NCBI GenBank assembly: GCA_964346245.1
Contig: CAYFUF010000021.1
Location: 1-24,368, forward strand
Reading direction: 5' to 3'
Length of the DNA: 24,368 nucleotides
From: CAYFUF01 sp964346245
GTDB taxonomy: Bacteria > Bacillota > Clostridia > Tissierellales > Peptoniphilaceae
Translations under genes and position numbers: made by a program
Notes under the pieces: model-generated
Told to the model about the DNA's origin: nothing
Database searches by the model: none
Seen by the model: the letters and a program-made list of their open reading frames with translations, nothing else
Part shown: piece after piece, positions 1-6,610 of the stretch
Layout: every line of letters starts with the position of its first letter
Numbering within the stretch: the first letter of the stretch is position 1

Positions 1-55
1 TCGTGAAGGTGGCCGTACGGTTGCATCTGGTGTCGTTTCTAAGATTATTGAATAA
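1..55 (+). CDS. tuf: Elongation factor Tu, C-terminal end (partial)
   Basis: The first 55 nt encode, in the frame starting at base 2, REGGRTVASGVVSKIIE followed by TAA at 53-55. This is the strongly conserved last beta-strand of EF-Tu domain 3; the REGGRTV motif is essentially diagnostic. EF-Tu delivers aminoacyl-tRNA to the ribosome. The rest of the gene lies outside the window. A strong terminator follows 36 nt after the stop. The visible piece is exactly 55 nt and ends at the stop codon, as expected if the contig was broken at a duplicated tuf gene (see findings). Confidence 0.93.
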   Translation, partial: REGGRTVASGVVSKIIE

Positions 56-90
56 ATTACCACGGAGAAAAGTATAGTGGATAAAGTAGG

Positions 91-127
91 ACAGCAGTTT
101 CTCACGGTATGAGAAACTGCTGTTTTC
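91..127 (+). terminator. Rho-independent terminator of tuf
   Basis: A perfect 14-bp inverted repeat (91-104 with 110-123) encloses a 5-nt loop (105-109) and is followed by a short T-run. It ends the tuf transcript and separates it from the small membrane-protein gene starting at 146. Confidence 0.9.
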
Positions 128-145
128 ATCTAAAAAGGGGATAGT

Positions 146-364
146 ATGGAACAATATGATTATGTGCTGTTTGTAGGCGCATTGTTGAGTATTTTCCTAT
201 TAATTGGGGCAACCCTCATTCGCTACTATAAGCGGTCGGTGAAAACGCCTGAAGATATCAAAAAGAGTAAGACTATTTCGTGGCCTATGTTTGTCCTGGG
301 CCTGGTCCTTTTTGTCGTCACCCTTTTTCTTTACTTTTATTTGGTCCAAAGCGACATGATATAG
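146..364 (+). CDS. Small two-helix membrane protein (unknown function)
   Basis: 72 residues with two predicted transmembrane helices (about residues 7-27 and 46-67) joined by a short basic cytoplasmic-type loop rich in Lys and Arg (RYYKRSVKTPEDIKKSK). A ribosome site AAGGGG (135-140) sits 5 nt before the ATG. I do not recognise a family. The gene lies just downstream of the tuf terminator and 15 nt upstream of the metallophosphoesterase gene, so the two are probably co-transcribed. A helper or membrane-partner role for the phosphoesterase is possible but only guessed from position. The ORF itself is well supported by its start signal and its coherent hydrophobic pattern. Confidence 0.75.
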   Translation: MEQYDYVLFVGALLSIFLLIGATLIRYYKRSVKTPEDIKKSKTISWPMFVLGLVLFVVTLFLYFYLVQSDMI

Positions 365-379
365 TGAGAAGGAGTTTCT

Positions 380-1267
380 ATGAAACAAACACGCAACAAA
401 AAACGCAAGCTCCTCTATGGAGACTTGCTCAAACGAGTCGTCCTCGCTTTGCTGGGCTTGGTTTTCCTCATTAGCGTATTCTCATTCTACCAGTCTAACT
501 ATACCTTCAAGACAGTCTATTACACCGCCTCATCACCCAAGCTTCCAAATTCCTTTAATGATTATACGATTGCCCAGATATCAGACCTCCATTCCTCGAC
601 CTATGGTGATAAGTTGCTGGAGAAAGTTATTGAGGTCGATCCCGATATAGCGGTGATCACTGGGGACAGCTTCTCTAAGGACGATGAAGATATCGAAGGA
701 GTCATCCGATTCATCAAAGATTTGTCTGATCAGGTGCAAACTTATCTCATCTTGGGTAATCATGAACTGTGGGCAAGCGAAGAACAGCGAACTTATTTCA
801 TAGAGGAAATCGCGAAGACCGATGTCGTCTTTCTCGATAATAAACACGTACCCATCATACGCCAGGGCAACAAGATTTTAGTTTACGGTTTGCTTGAAGA
901 CGCCGAATACTACGGCGCTGAAGGCTACGATGTCAACATGCCTCTTGACCATTACTTAGGACCTAAGCAGGATAACTTTTCCATCCTCTTCGCCCATAAT
1001 CCCAATTATTGGGAAGACTATATTCAGTGGGGAGCTGATCTAGTGCTCAGTGGTCACCTTCATGGTGGCGGCATTCGCTTACCTTTCCTAGGAGGAGTGT
1101 TCTCTCCAACGGGTGAACTCTTTCCAGAGAGGGATAAGGGCATCTTCCGCCAAGATGATAAGAGCTTGATCATATCAGCAGGTTTAGGCAACAGCGGAAC
1201 GCCATTTCGTTTGTTTAATCCACCCGAGTTAGTCATTATTACACTGCAGTCCCTCTCCATCTATTGA
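380..1267 (+). CDS. Membrane-anchored metallophosphoesterase (YkuE/YaeI-like)
   Basis: 295 residues. An N-terminal signal-anchor helix (about 19-37) follows a highly basic start, so the catalytic domain should face the outside. The calcineurin-like phosphoesterase motifs occur in order: D69-L-H71 (SDLH), G95-D96, GNHE at 126-129, a lone metal His at 206 (AHNP) and GHLHGG at 225-230. Together these make the di-metal centre. Family members hydrolyse phosphodiesters, including lipid substrates such as UDP-diacylglucosamine-like molecules in YaeI relatives; the substrate here is not determined. AAGGAG at 369-374 precedes the ATG. The gene lies 43 nt upstream of the pyrimidine phosphorylase and may share a transcript with the salvage genes, since no terminator is visible between them. 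Confidence 0.88.
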   Translation: MKQTRNKKRKLLYGDLLKRVVLALLGLVFLISVFSFYQSNYTFKTVYYTASSPKLPNSFNDYTIAQISDLHSSTYGDKLLEKVIEVDPDIAVITGDSFSKDDEDIEGVIRFIKDLSDQVQTYLILGNHELWASEEQRTYFIEEIAKTDVVFLDNKHVPIIRQGNKILVYGLLEDAEYYGAEGYDVNMPLDHYLGPKQDNFSILFAHNPNYWEDYIQWGADLVLSGHLHGGGIRLPFLGGVFSPTGELFPERDKGIFRQDDKSLIISAGLGNSGTPFRLFNPPELVIITLQSLSIY

Positions 1268-1310
1268 GGTGTAGGGAGAATAACAGAGTGAGCCATAAGG
1301 AGGACAGGAT

Positions 1311-2657
1311 ATGTCTAGTATTGTCGATATTATTATTAAGAAGCGGGATGGGGAAGAATTGAGCGAGGCAGAGATTCATAGCTTTGTCACAGGCGTTAAG
1401 GAAGAGACGATTGAAGATTATCAGATATCCGCTTTCTTGATGGCCGTCTTTTTCCAAGGCATGAATGACCAGGAGATTGCGACTTTAACCAGAGAGATGG
1501 CCCTATCTGGCGACACGCTGGAGTTTCCTACCATCAAAGAACCCATAGTGGATAAGCACTCTTCAGGTGGCGTTGGTGATACGACTTCTTTGGTGCTTGC
1601 CCCCATCGTTGCAGCTTGTGGCCTACCAATAGCGAAACTATCTGGTCGAGGCCTGGGTTTCACCGGTGGTACGGTCGATAAGTTGGAATCTATTCCTGGT
1701 TTCCAAACGGAAGTGAGCGAGGAAGACTTCATTAAGTTTGTGGAGAGGGACAAGATTTCCATCATTGGCCAAAGCGCAGACATTGCCCCAGTTGATAAGA
1801 CCCTCTATGCACTGAGAGATGTCACCGGCACGGTGGATTCTATTCCTTTGATTGCTGCATCCATTATGTCAAAGAAGTTGGCAGACGGATCAGATGCGAT
1901 TGTTTTGGATGTCAAGTATGGCACTGGGGCTTTCATGAAGACACCAGAGACGGCCATCGATTTGGCCAAGGTGATGGTCTCCATAGGCGAAAACAATGGC
2001 AAGAAGACAATTGCCCTCATTACCGATATGAACCAGCCCCTAGGCAGCGCTGTTGGCAACAATCTTGAGGTTATCGAAGCTATCGAGGCCTTGAAGGGAA
2101 GGGGCCCAAAAGACTTCTTAGATGAATCCTATGCCCTAGTCGCTGAGATGCTCATTGCTGGAGAAAAGGCAGAGAATCTTGATCAAGCGAATCAGATGAT
2201 TCAAGAGGTCATCCATGACGGGTCTGCTTTTGAAAAGTTTGTGACCATGGTAGATAATCAGGGTGGCGATTCCTCTTATGTGAGAGATGTCGACAAGTTC
2301 CCTAAGGCTAAAATCGTTCTGGAAGGCAGAGCTGAAGAAGCAGGATACGTGGCTGCTATCGATACGGAGGAAATTGGCAAAAGCTCCCTACTGTTAGGGG
2401 CTGGTCGTGTCAAGACAACGGATACGATCGATCCCGCTGTGGGATTAAAGATCTATAAGAAAGTCGGCGATGAGATTAAGGAGGGGGATGTCCTCTTCGA
2501 CGTTTTCGCCAATGATCAAGAGAAGGGTAAGGAGGCTGTTGCCAAATCCCTAGCGGCTTATACTATCCAAGAGGATCCAGTGAGAGCAGCCCATTCACCC
2601 ATCTATGCCCGCGTTACCAAAGAGGGTGTGGAACTTCTAGCGGACCAAGAGAGCTAA
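1311..2657 (+). CDS. pdp: Pyrimidine-nucleoside phosphorylase
   Basis: 448 residues. The protein reversibly splits uridine, thymidine or deoxyuridine with phosphate into free base and (deoxy)ribose-1-phosphate. The family phosphate and K+-binding motif KHSSGGVGD is at residues 82-90. The thymidine/pyrimidine phosphorylase signature SGRGLGFTGGT-DKLE spans 111-126. The all-alpha N-terminal dimerisation domain, the alpha/beta domain and the C-terminal barrel-sandwich region (from about 345) are all present at the usual length (about 430-440 residues). AAGGAGG lies just upstream of the ATG. Cytidine deaminase follows after 44 nt, making a salvage pair in which cytidine is deaminated to uridine and then phosphorolysed. 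The narrower name thymidine phosphorylase (deoA) cannot be excluded; the broad-specificity Gram-positive enzyme is more likely. Confidence 0.93.
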   Translation: MSSIVDIIIKKRDGEELSEAEIHSFVTGVKEETIEDYQISAFLMAVFFQGMNDQEIATLTREMALSGDTLEFPTIKEPIVDKHSSGGVGDTTSLVLAPIVAACGLPIAKLSGRGLGFTGGTVDKLESIPGFQTEVSEEDFIKFVERDKISIIGQSADIAPVDKTLYALRDVTGTVDSIPLIAASIMSKKLADGSDAIVLDVKYGTGAFMKTPETAIDLAKVMVSIGENNGKKTIALITDMNQPLGSAVGNNLEVIEAIEALKGRGPKDFLDESYALVAEMLIAGEKAENLDQANQMIQEVIHDGSAFEKFVTMVDNQGGDSSYVRDVDKFPKAKIVLEGRAEEAGYVAAIDTEEIGKSSLLLGAGRVKTTDTIDPAVGLKIYKKVGDEIKEGDVLFDVFANDQEKGKEAVAKSLAAYTIQEDPVRAAHSPIYARVTKEGVELLADQES

Positions 2658-2701
2658 ATCAGCTCGACCGAGAGGATAGCTAGATCTAGATAGGATGAGA
2701 T

Positions 2702-3166
2702 ATGAGAAAAGAAAGATTAGCAGATAGCCAATATGCCCCTTTAGTTCACGAGGCAATCGCTGCTGCAGATAATGCTTACGTCCCTTATTCAGGTTTTCAT
2801 GTGGGCGCAGCTTTGCTCGATAAATATGGCAAAGTGTGGACTGGCTGCAATATCGAATCAGCTTCCTATACGCCAACAAATTGTGCGGAGAGGACGGCCA
2901 TGTTCAAGGCGGTATCAGAGGGAGTCAAAGACTTTCAGGCAATTGCCATCATCGGCCGCGATCACTTGAGTAAAGAAATCACGGAGAGCATGACTGCTCC
3001 CTGCGGCGTCTGCCGCCAGGTTCTCGCCGAGTTTTGCGCAGAGGATTTTGAGATTGTCCTTGCCAATGCTAAGGGAGACCTAAACATTTACCGCTTGGAG
3101 GAGATACTTCCCCTAGCTTTTACAAAAACAAGCTTAGATGATGCCCGCCAAGCAGACAATTCATAA
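2702..3166 (+). CDS. cdd: Cytidine deaminase (tetrameric, three-Cys zinc type)
   Basis: 154 residues. The protein deaminates cytidine and deoxycytidine to uridine forms. Zinc-site motifs are visible: C61-A-E63 (TNCAERTA; E63 is the proton shuttle) and PCGVC at 100-104, so C61, C101 and C104 bind zinc as in the homotetrameric enzymes. FHVGAALL (33-39) and the GCNIE substrate loop (48-52) are conserved. It is about 18 residues longer than the 136-residue Bacillus enzyme, with the extra length at the C-terminus. The start is supported by a modest AGGATGAG purine stretch rather than a strong site. The gene ends at a shared convergent terminator. Confidence 0.94.
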   Translation: MRKERLADSQYAPLVHEAIAAADNAYVPYSGFHVGAALLDKYGKVWTGCNIESASYTPTNCAERTAMFKAVSEGVKDFQAIAIIGRDHLSKEITESMTAPCGVCRQVLAEFCAEDFEIVLANAKGDLNIYRLEEILPLAFTKTSLDDARQADNS

Positions 3167-3174
3167 AGATTAAA

Positions 3175-3207
3175 AAACATCAGCCTCTAGCTCAGAGGCT
3201 GATGTTT
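3175..3207. terminator. Bidirectional terminator between convergent genes
   Basis: A perfect 14-bp stem (3175-3188 with 3194-3207) has the loop at 3189-3193. On the minus strand it is followed by a T6 run, so it terminates the FAD oxidoreductase transcript well; on the plus strand the tail is only a short T-rich run after cdd. The minus-strand stop codon (3187-3189) lies within the hairpin, so the last seven codons form one arm. Confidence 0.88.
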
Positions 3208-4806
3208 CTCTATTATGTGGTTTGCAATTTTCAAGCCATCCAAGGCGGAGGAGACAATGCCTCCGGCATATCCTGCGCCTTCACCAGCGGGATATAAACC
3301 CTTCATTGTGATGGATTCGTACTTATCATCTCGTAGGATGCGTATGGGCGAGGATGACCGCGCCTCAACACCGGTCAGGAGAGCATCATCTTGGGCAAAG
3401 CCCGGAATCTTCCGGCCCCAGCTGAGCAAGCTTTCTCGAAGCGCTGTGGTTACCGATGGGGGATAGATGCCGCTGAGGTCAGCTAGCTGGTAACCAGGTT
3501 GGATACTTGGCTCAATTGTGCCCAGCTTGCTTGTGGTCTTACCATCCAAGAAATCTATAAGTCGCTGAACTGGGGCATAGTAGTTTCCACCGCCCAGACG
3601 GAAAGCTTCCTTTTCTATCTTTCTTTGATAGGTCATACCGGAGAAAAGCTCATTATCTAATTCCTCAAGGGGCAGGGTTGCAAGGACAGCCGAATTGGCA
3701 TTCTTGCCGCCTCTATCGTGGTAGCTCATGCCGTTGACACAGAGTAGGCCTTCCTCCGAGGAAGCGTTAACGACGTAACCTCCGGGGCACATGCAGAAGG
3801 TGTAGACGCCACAGTTCCTGCCATCTGCACCAATCTCTCTGGCAAGGTGGGTCAACCGATAGGAAGCCCTTGGCAGCCTGTCATCGTAGGCATAAGGGCC
3901 GTACTGGGCATGTTCAACCATAAGCTGGGGATGCTCGATGCGAAAACCCATAGCAAAAGGCTTATTCTCCATCGCTATACCTTGTTCATGCAAGCTTAGG
4001 AAGCTATCTCTTGCTGAGTGACCAATCGCTAGGATGACCTGACTGGCTTCAAAAGTGTGACTTTGAGTAAGGACTCGTCTCACTCGTCTGGATCCATCAT
4101 TCATATAATCCCACTCTAAGCATTTCACCTGCTGATCAAAGAGGACTTGGCCGCCTAGGTTAATGATATGGTTTCTCATATTGCTGACGACTGTCCGCAG
4201 GATATCTGTACCAATATGGGGATACTGGAGCCAAAGGATATCTTCAGGAGCGCCAAAGCGGACGAAGGTTGTTAGGATGTGGTGGAGGCGGGGGTCCTTG
4301 GACCTGGAGGTTAGCTTGCCATCCGAAAAGGTTCCTGCACCGCCTTCGCCAAATTGGACGTTGGAGTTTTGCTTAAGATTGCCTGTTGCCCAGAATTCAT
4401 CCACATGGGTCTGCCTGGTTTCTACGGCTTGGCCCCGTTCTAAGACAATAGGACGGTAGCCAAAATCCGCTAAGAGAATGGCAGCAAAGAGACCGCTTGG
4501 GCCTGAGCCAATTATAAGAGGAGGCTGGCTTAACGCTTCTGAACCTCTTTTGGGTTGGAAGCTAGCTTCTTCCCAAACCACCAGATCATTCTTTTCTCTC
4601 TTGCCTACACTTGGTTTGTGGGCAGTATCAATCAAGACCTGTATGTTCTTTTGAATTTTGCCTTTTCGAGCATCGATAGATTCTCGGTATAGGCGACTGG
4701 TAAAACTATCTTTAGGCAGGTGGACCTTTTTAGCGATTGCCTCCTTCATGTCTTCAGGGCTGCAGTCAAGGTCCAACTTTATATTTCTGATCAAGTAGCT
4801 TTTCAT
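3187..4806 (-). CDS. Uncharacterised FAD-dependent dehydrogenase coupled to scfB
   Basis: 539 residues. The Rossmann FAD-binding motif is GSGPSG at residues 100-105, with ILLADFGY and the ribose-binding VLERG just after it. A second conserved stretch GEGGAGTFSDGKL lies at 153-165, and the C-terminal FAD motif YPAGEGAGYAGG comes near the end (about 505). This is the domain order of the widespread uncharacterised FAD-dependent dehydrogenase family (COG2509-like), which carries an N-terminal domain of about 90 residues before the flavin fold. The substrate is unknown. The start ATG overlaps the scfB stop (4-nt ATGA overlap), so the two are translationally coupled, suggesting a shared process. 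The 3' end runs into the convergent terminator hairpin. Confidence 0.88.
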   Translation of the reverse strand: MKSYLIRNIKLDLDCSPEDMKEAIAKKVHLPKDSFTSRLYRESIDARKGKIQKNIQVLIDTAHKPSVGKREKNDLVVWEEASFQPKRGSEALSQPPLIIGSGPSGLFAAILLADFGYRPIVLERGQAVETRQTHVDEFWATGNLKQNSNVQFGEGGAGTFSDGKLTSRSKDPRLHHILTTFVRFGAPEDILWLQYPHIGTDILRTVVSNMRNHIINLGGQVLFDQQVKCLEWDYMNDGSRRVRRVLTQSHTFEASQVILAIGHSARDSFLSLHEQGIAMENKPFAMGFRIEHPQLMVEHAQYGPYAYDDRLPRASYRLTHLAREIGADGRNCGVYTFCMCPGGYVVNASSEEGLLCVNGMSYHDRGGKNANSAVLATLPLEELDNELFSGMTYQRKIEKEAFRLGGGNYYAPVQRLIDFLDGKTTSKLGTIEPSIQPGYQLADLSGIYPPSVTTALRESLLSWGRKIPGFAQDDALLTGVEARSSSPIRILRDDKYESITMKGLYPAGEGAGYAGGIVSSALDGLKIANHIIEKHQPLS

Positions 4807-6269
4807 GCTTTCGTATCATCTTCCAGATTAGCTAAAGCCTCTTCAACCTGCACCCATAAGGCACACTCAATCCTCTTGCGGAAGAGGTCGCAGCTGAAGG
4901 GGACAATGCCTTGGATACTACCTGAGGCATGGAGTGCGTTGGCGGAACAACCACCAGAGCAGTAGAGCTTAGCCCAGCAATCCTTGCATTCAGGATGGGA
5001 GTAGACATTGCATTCCTTGAAGTCTTTGGTGAGAGCTTCCTTTTGGATGCCGTCATACACGTTACCTACTTTGTAGTCGTCTTCGCCAACAAACTGGTGG
5101 CAGGGATAGAGGTCTCCCCATGGGGTAACCGCCATATATTCGCTACCCGCTCCGCAGCCAGAGATTCTCTTATGGATGCATGGCCCACCATCTAGGTCTA
5201 GCATGTAGTGGTAGAAGATGAATGGCTTGTCTTGGTTGGATAGGTCATCAGCACTTCCGCCTAGCTTTTCCATCTCCTTAGCTTTGCCATTTCGACGAAT
5301 CATCTCTTCTGCTAATCGTTCATATTGTTCTTCTAGCTCCTTGACATCATCAGGGCCTAGCAGGTAGTCGTCTTCAGAGTCACCGATAACGGGTTCCATG
5401 GATAGGCGGTGGAAGCCTAAATCAGCCATGTGGAGGATATCTTGAGTAAAGTCCTTGTTATTCTTGGTATAGGTGCCGCGGATGTAGTATTCCTTATCTC
5501 CCCGTTTTTCAACGAATTCTTGGAAGCGGGGCACAATGACATCGTAGCTACCCTTGCCACTAATGGTGTGGCGCAGAGCGTCATGGATTTCCTTTCGTCC
5601 ATCCAAGGATAGGACCACATTGTCCATCGCCTTATTGAGATAATCGATGGTTTCGGTATCGAGGAGCATACCGTTTGTCGTAAAGGTGAAGCGGAAGTTC
5701 TTATCGTGTTTTTCGCCTTGCTCTTTTGCATAAGTGACCGTTTCCTTGACGACATCCATATTCATCAGAGGTTCACCACCAAAGAAATCGATGTCTAGGT
5801 TGTGGTGGCTACCTGAGTTTTCAATCAGAAAGTCGATAGAAGCTTTAGCGACCTCTTCACTCATCAGAGCTCTTTCACCTTGGTACTTGCCTTGGCTAGC
5901 AAAGCAATAATCGCAATCTAGGTTGCAGGTGTGGGCAACATTTAGGCAGAGGGCCTTTACCGAGGTCTTTCGATCTCTAAGATTAAGCGATAGATTCTCG
6001 TAAGTGTCGTTAGAGAAGAGGCTGCCCTCTTCGATAAGTTCACTGATTCCTTTTAGCACATCGCGAACTTCTTCCTTACTTGTCTTGTCTTCAAACTCTT
6101 TGAGCAGCTTATCTTCTAGGTCGTCCCAGTGTCCTGGATTCGTTAGATCAAAGCGGGGGTTTTGCATCGATTTGACGGCAGAATATGCCAGGTCATCGAG
6201 GACGTGGACACCACCAGAATAGGTGTCCACGACGATATTGCGGCCTTGTAAGCGGTAGGGGTGTATCAT
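4803..6269 (-). CDS. scfB: SCIFF peptide maturase (radical SAM/SPASM thioether synthase)
   Basis: 488 residues. In known relatives this enzyme installs Cys-to-Thr/other thioether (sactionine/ranthionine-type) crosslinks in the six-cysteine SCIFF peptide. Visible features are an N-terminal peptide-binding (RRE-like) region of about 100 residues, the radical SAM cluster motif CNLDCDYC (C115, C119, C122), GGEP at 164-167 for SAM binding, and a C-terminal SPASM domain. The SPASM cysteines are C364, C372, C390, C428, C431, C437, C441 and C460, including CKDCWAKLYCSGGC, for two auxiliary Fe-S clusters. The precursor gene lies 114 nt upstream on the same strand behind a hairpin leader; the FAD oxidoreductase overlaps its stop. 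The N-terminal MIHPYRLQGRNIVVD is typical of the SCIFF maturase family. Confidence 0.94.
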   Translation of the reverse strand: MIHPYRLQGRNIVVDTYSGGVHVLDDLAYSAVKSMQNPRFDLTNPGHWDDLEDKLLKEFEDKTSKEEVRDVLKGISELIEEGSLFSNDTYENLSLNLRDRKTSVKALCLNVAHTCNLDCDYCFASQGKYQGERALMSEEVAKASIDFLIENSGSHHNLDIDFFGGEPLMNMDVVKETVTYAKEQGEKHDKNFRFTFTTNGMLLDTETIDYLNKAMDNVVLSLDGRKEIHDALRHTISGKGSYDVIVPRFQEFVEKRGDKEYYIRGTYTKNNKDFTQDILHMADLGFHRLSMEPVIGDSEDDYLLGPDDVKELEEQYERLAEEMIRRNGKAKEMEKLGGSADDLSNQDKPFIFYHYMLDLDGGPCIHKRISGCGAGSEYMAVTPWGDLYPCHQFVGEDDYKVGNVYDGIQKEALTKDFKECNVYSHPECKDCWAKLYCSGGCSANALHASGSIQGIVPFSCDLFRKRIECALWVQVEEALANLEDDTKA

Positions 6270-6286
6270 GTATTCTCCATAACTAA

Positions 6287-6343
6287 GCCTAACGGGGTAG
6301 GCGTGATTGAATCGTTTTATCAGAAGATATCAGCAGATATCTT
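6287..6343 (-). other. Two hairpins in the scfA-scfB leader
   Basis: Besides the terminator-like hairpin at 6359-6377, the 114-nt scfA-scfB gap contains a perfect 8-bp inverted repeat (6324-6331 with 6336-6343, 4-nt loop) and a 5-bp stem (6287-6291 with 6298-6302). The latter sits about 18 nt before the scfB start and could affect ribosome access. These are direct base-pairing observations; any regulatory role is inference. Confidence 0.5.
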
Positions 6344-6358
6344 GAGGGCAAAAAGCAA

Positions 6359-6377
6359 CCGCTCTCAGGGAGAGCGG
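6359..6377 (-). terminator. Attenuator-type terminator between scfA and scfB
   Basis: An 8-bp GC-rich perfect stem (6359-6366 with 6370-6377) has a 3-nt loop. On the minus strand it is followed within a few bases by a T5 run. It lies 7 nt after the scfA stop and upstream of scfB with no second promoter obvious. It probably lets most transcripts end after the peptide gene, giving much more precursor than enzyme. Confidence 0.78.
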
Positions 6378-6383
6378 AGTCGA

Positions 6384-6533
6384 TTAGTTTGCTTTTTTCT
6401 GTTCGCAAGATTGGTTAGCAACACCGCAAGATGTCTTGCATGCGGATTGGCATGATGTTTGACATTCGCCGCAGCCACCGTTCTTTATGGAATCTCTCAG
6501 ATTACGCGTGTTCAAGCTGATGATATGTTTCAT
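6384..6533 (-). CDS. scfA: SCIFF ribosomal peptide precursor (six-cysteine)
   Basis: 49 residues, hand-translated. The peptide starts MKHIISLNTRNLRDSIKNGG. The core carries six cysteines (C21, C24, C28, C32, C36, C43) in the order CGEC, TSC, SAC, TSC, SC, which is the hallmark of the family named for six cysteines in forty-five residues. A strong AAGGAGG (6539-6545) lies 5 nt before the ATG. The N-terminal half is the leader recognised by the maturase; the Cys-rich half is the crosslinked core. Biological function of the mature SCIFF peptide is not established in the family. The gene has its own promoter (6571-6599) and a following hairpin, so it should be expressed above scfB. No protease or transporter gene adjoins it. 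Confidence 0.94.
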   Translation of the reverse strand: MKHIISLNTRNLRDSIKNGGCGECQTSCQSACKTSCGVANQSCEQKKAN

Positions 6534-6551
6534 ATCAACCTCCTTCTATGT

Positions 6552-6570
6552 ATTCCTTCTAGATAGGAAT
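6552..6570 (-). promoter_or_regulatory. Inverted repeat at the scfA transcription start
   Basis: ATTCCT and AGGAAT arms (6552-6557, 6565-6570) flank a 7-nt centre. The element falls right at the predicted transcription start of scfA (about 6564), between the -10 box and the ribosome site. Its position would suit a repressor operator. The symmetry is seen; the function is inferred. Confidence 0.4.
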
Positions 6571-6599
6571 ATTTTATATCGCAATAGCCATCTCGTCAA
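6571..6599 (-). promoter_or_regulatory. Sigma-A-type promoter of scfA
   Basis: On the minus strand TTGACG (6594-6599) is separated by exactly 17 nt from TAAAAT (6571-6576). It lies in the 77-nt gap between the decarboxylase stop and scfA and explains independent expression of the SCIFF operon. Confidence 0.72.
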
Positions 6600-6610
6600 T
6601 TAAACCCTCA

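Noticed and set aside
1421..1783. 120-codon minus-strand ORF
   Set aside because: It is fully antisense to the pyrimidine phosphorylase, has no recognisable motif, and lacks start signals.
2680..2689. Perfect palindrome CTAGATCTAG between pdp and cdd
   Set aside because: Ten bases, inside a short gap of a salvage operon, with no promoter next to it; expected by chance in AT-rich sequence.
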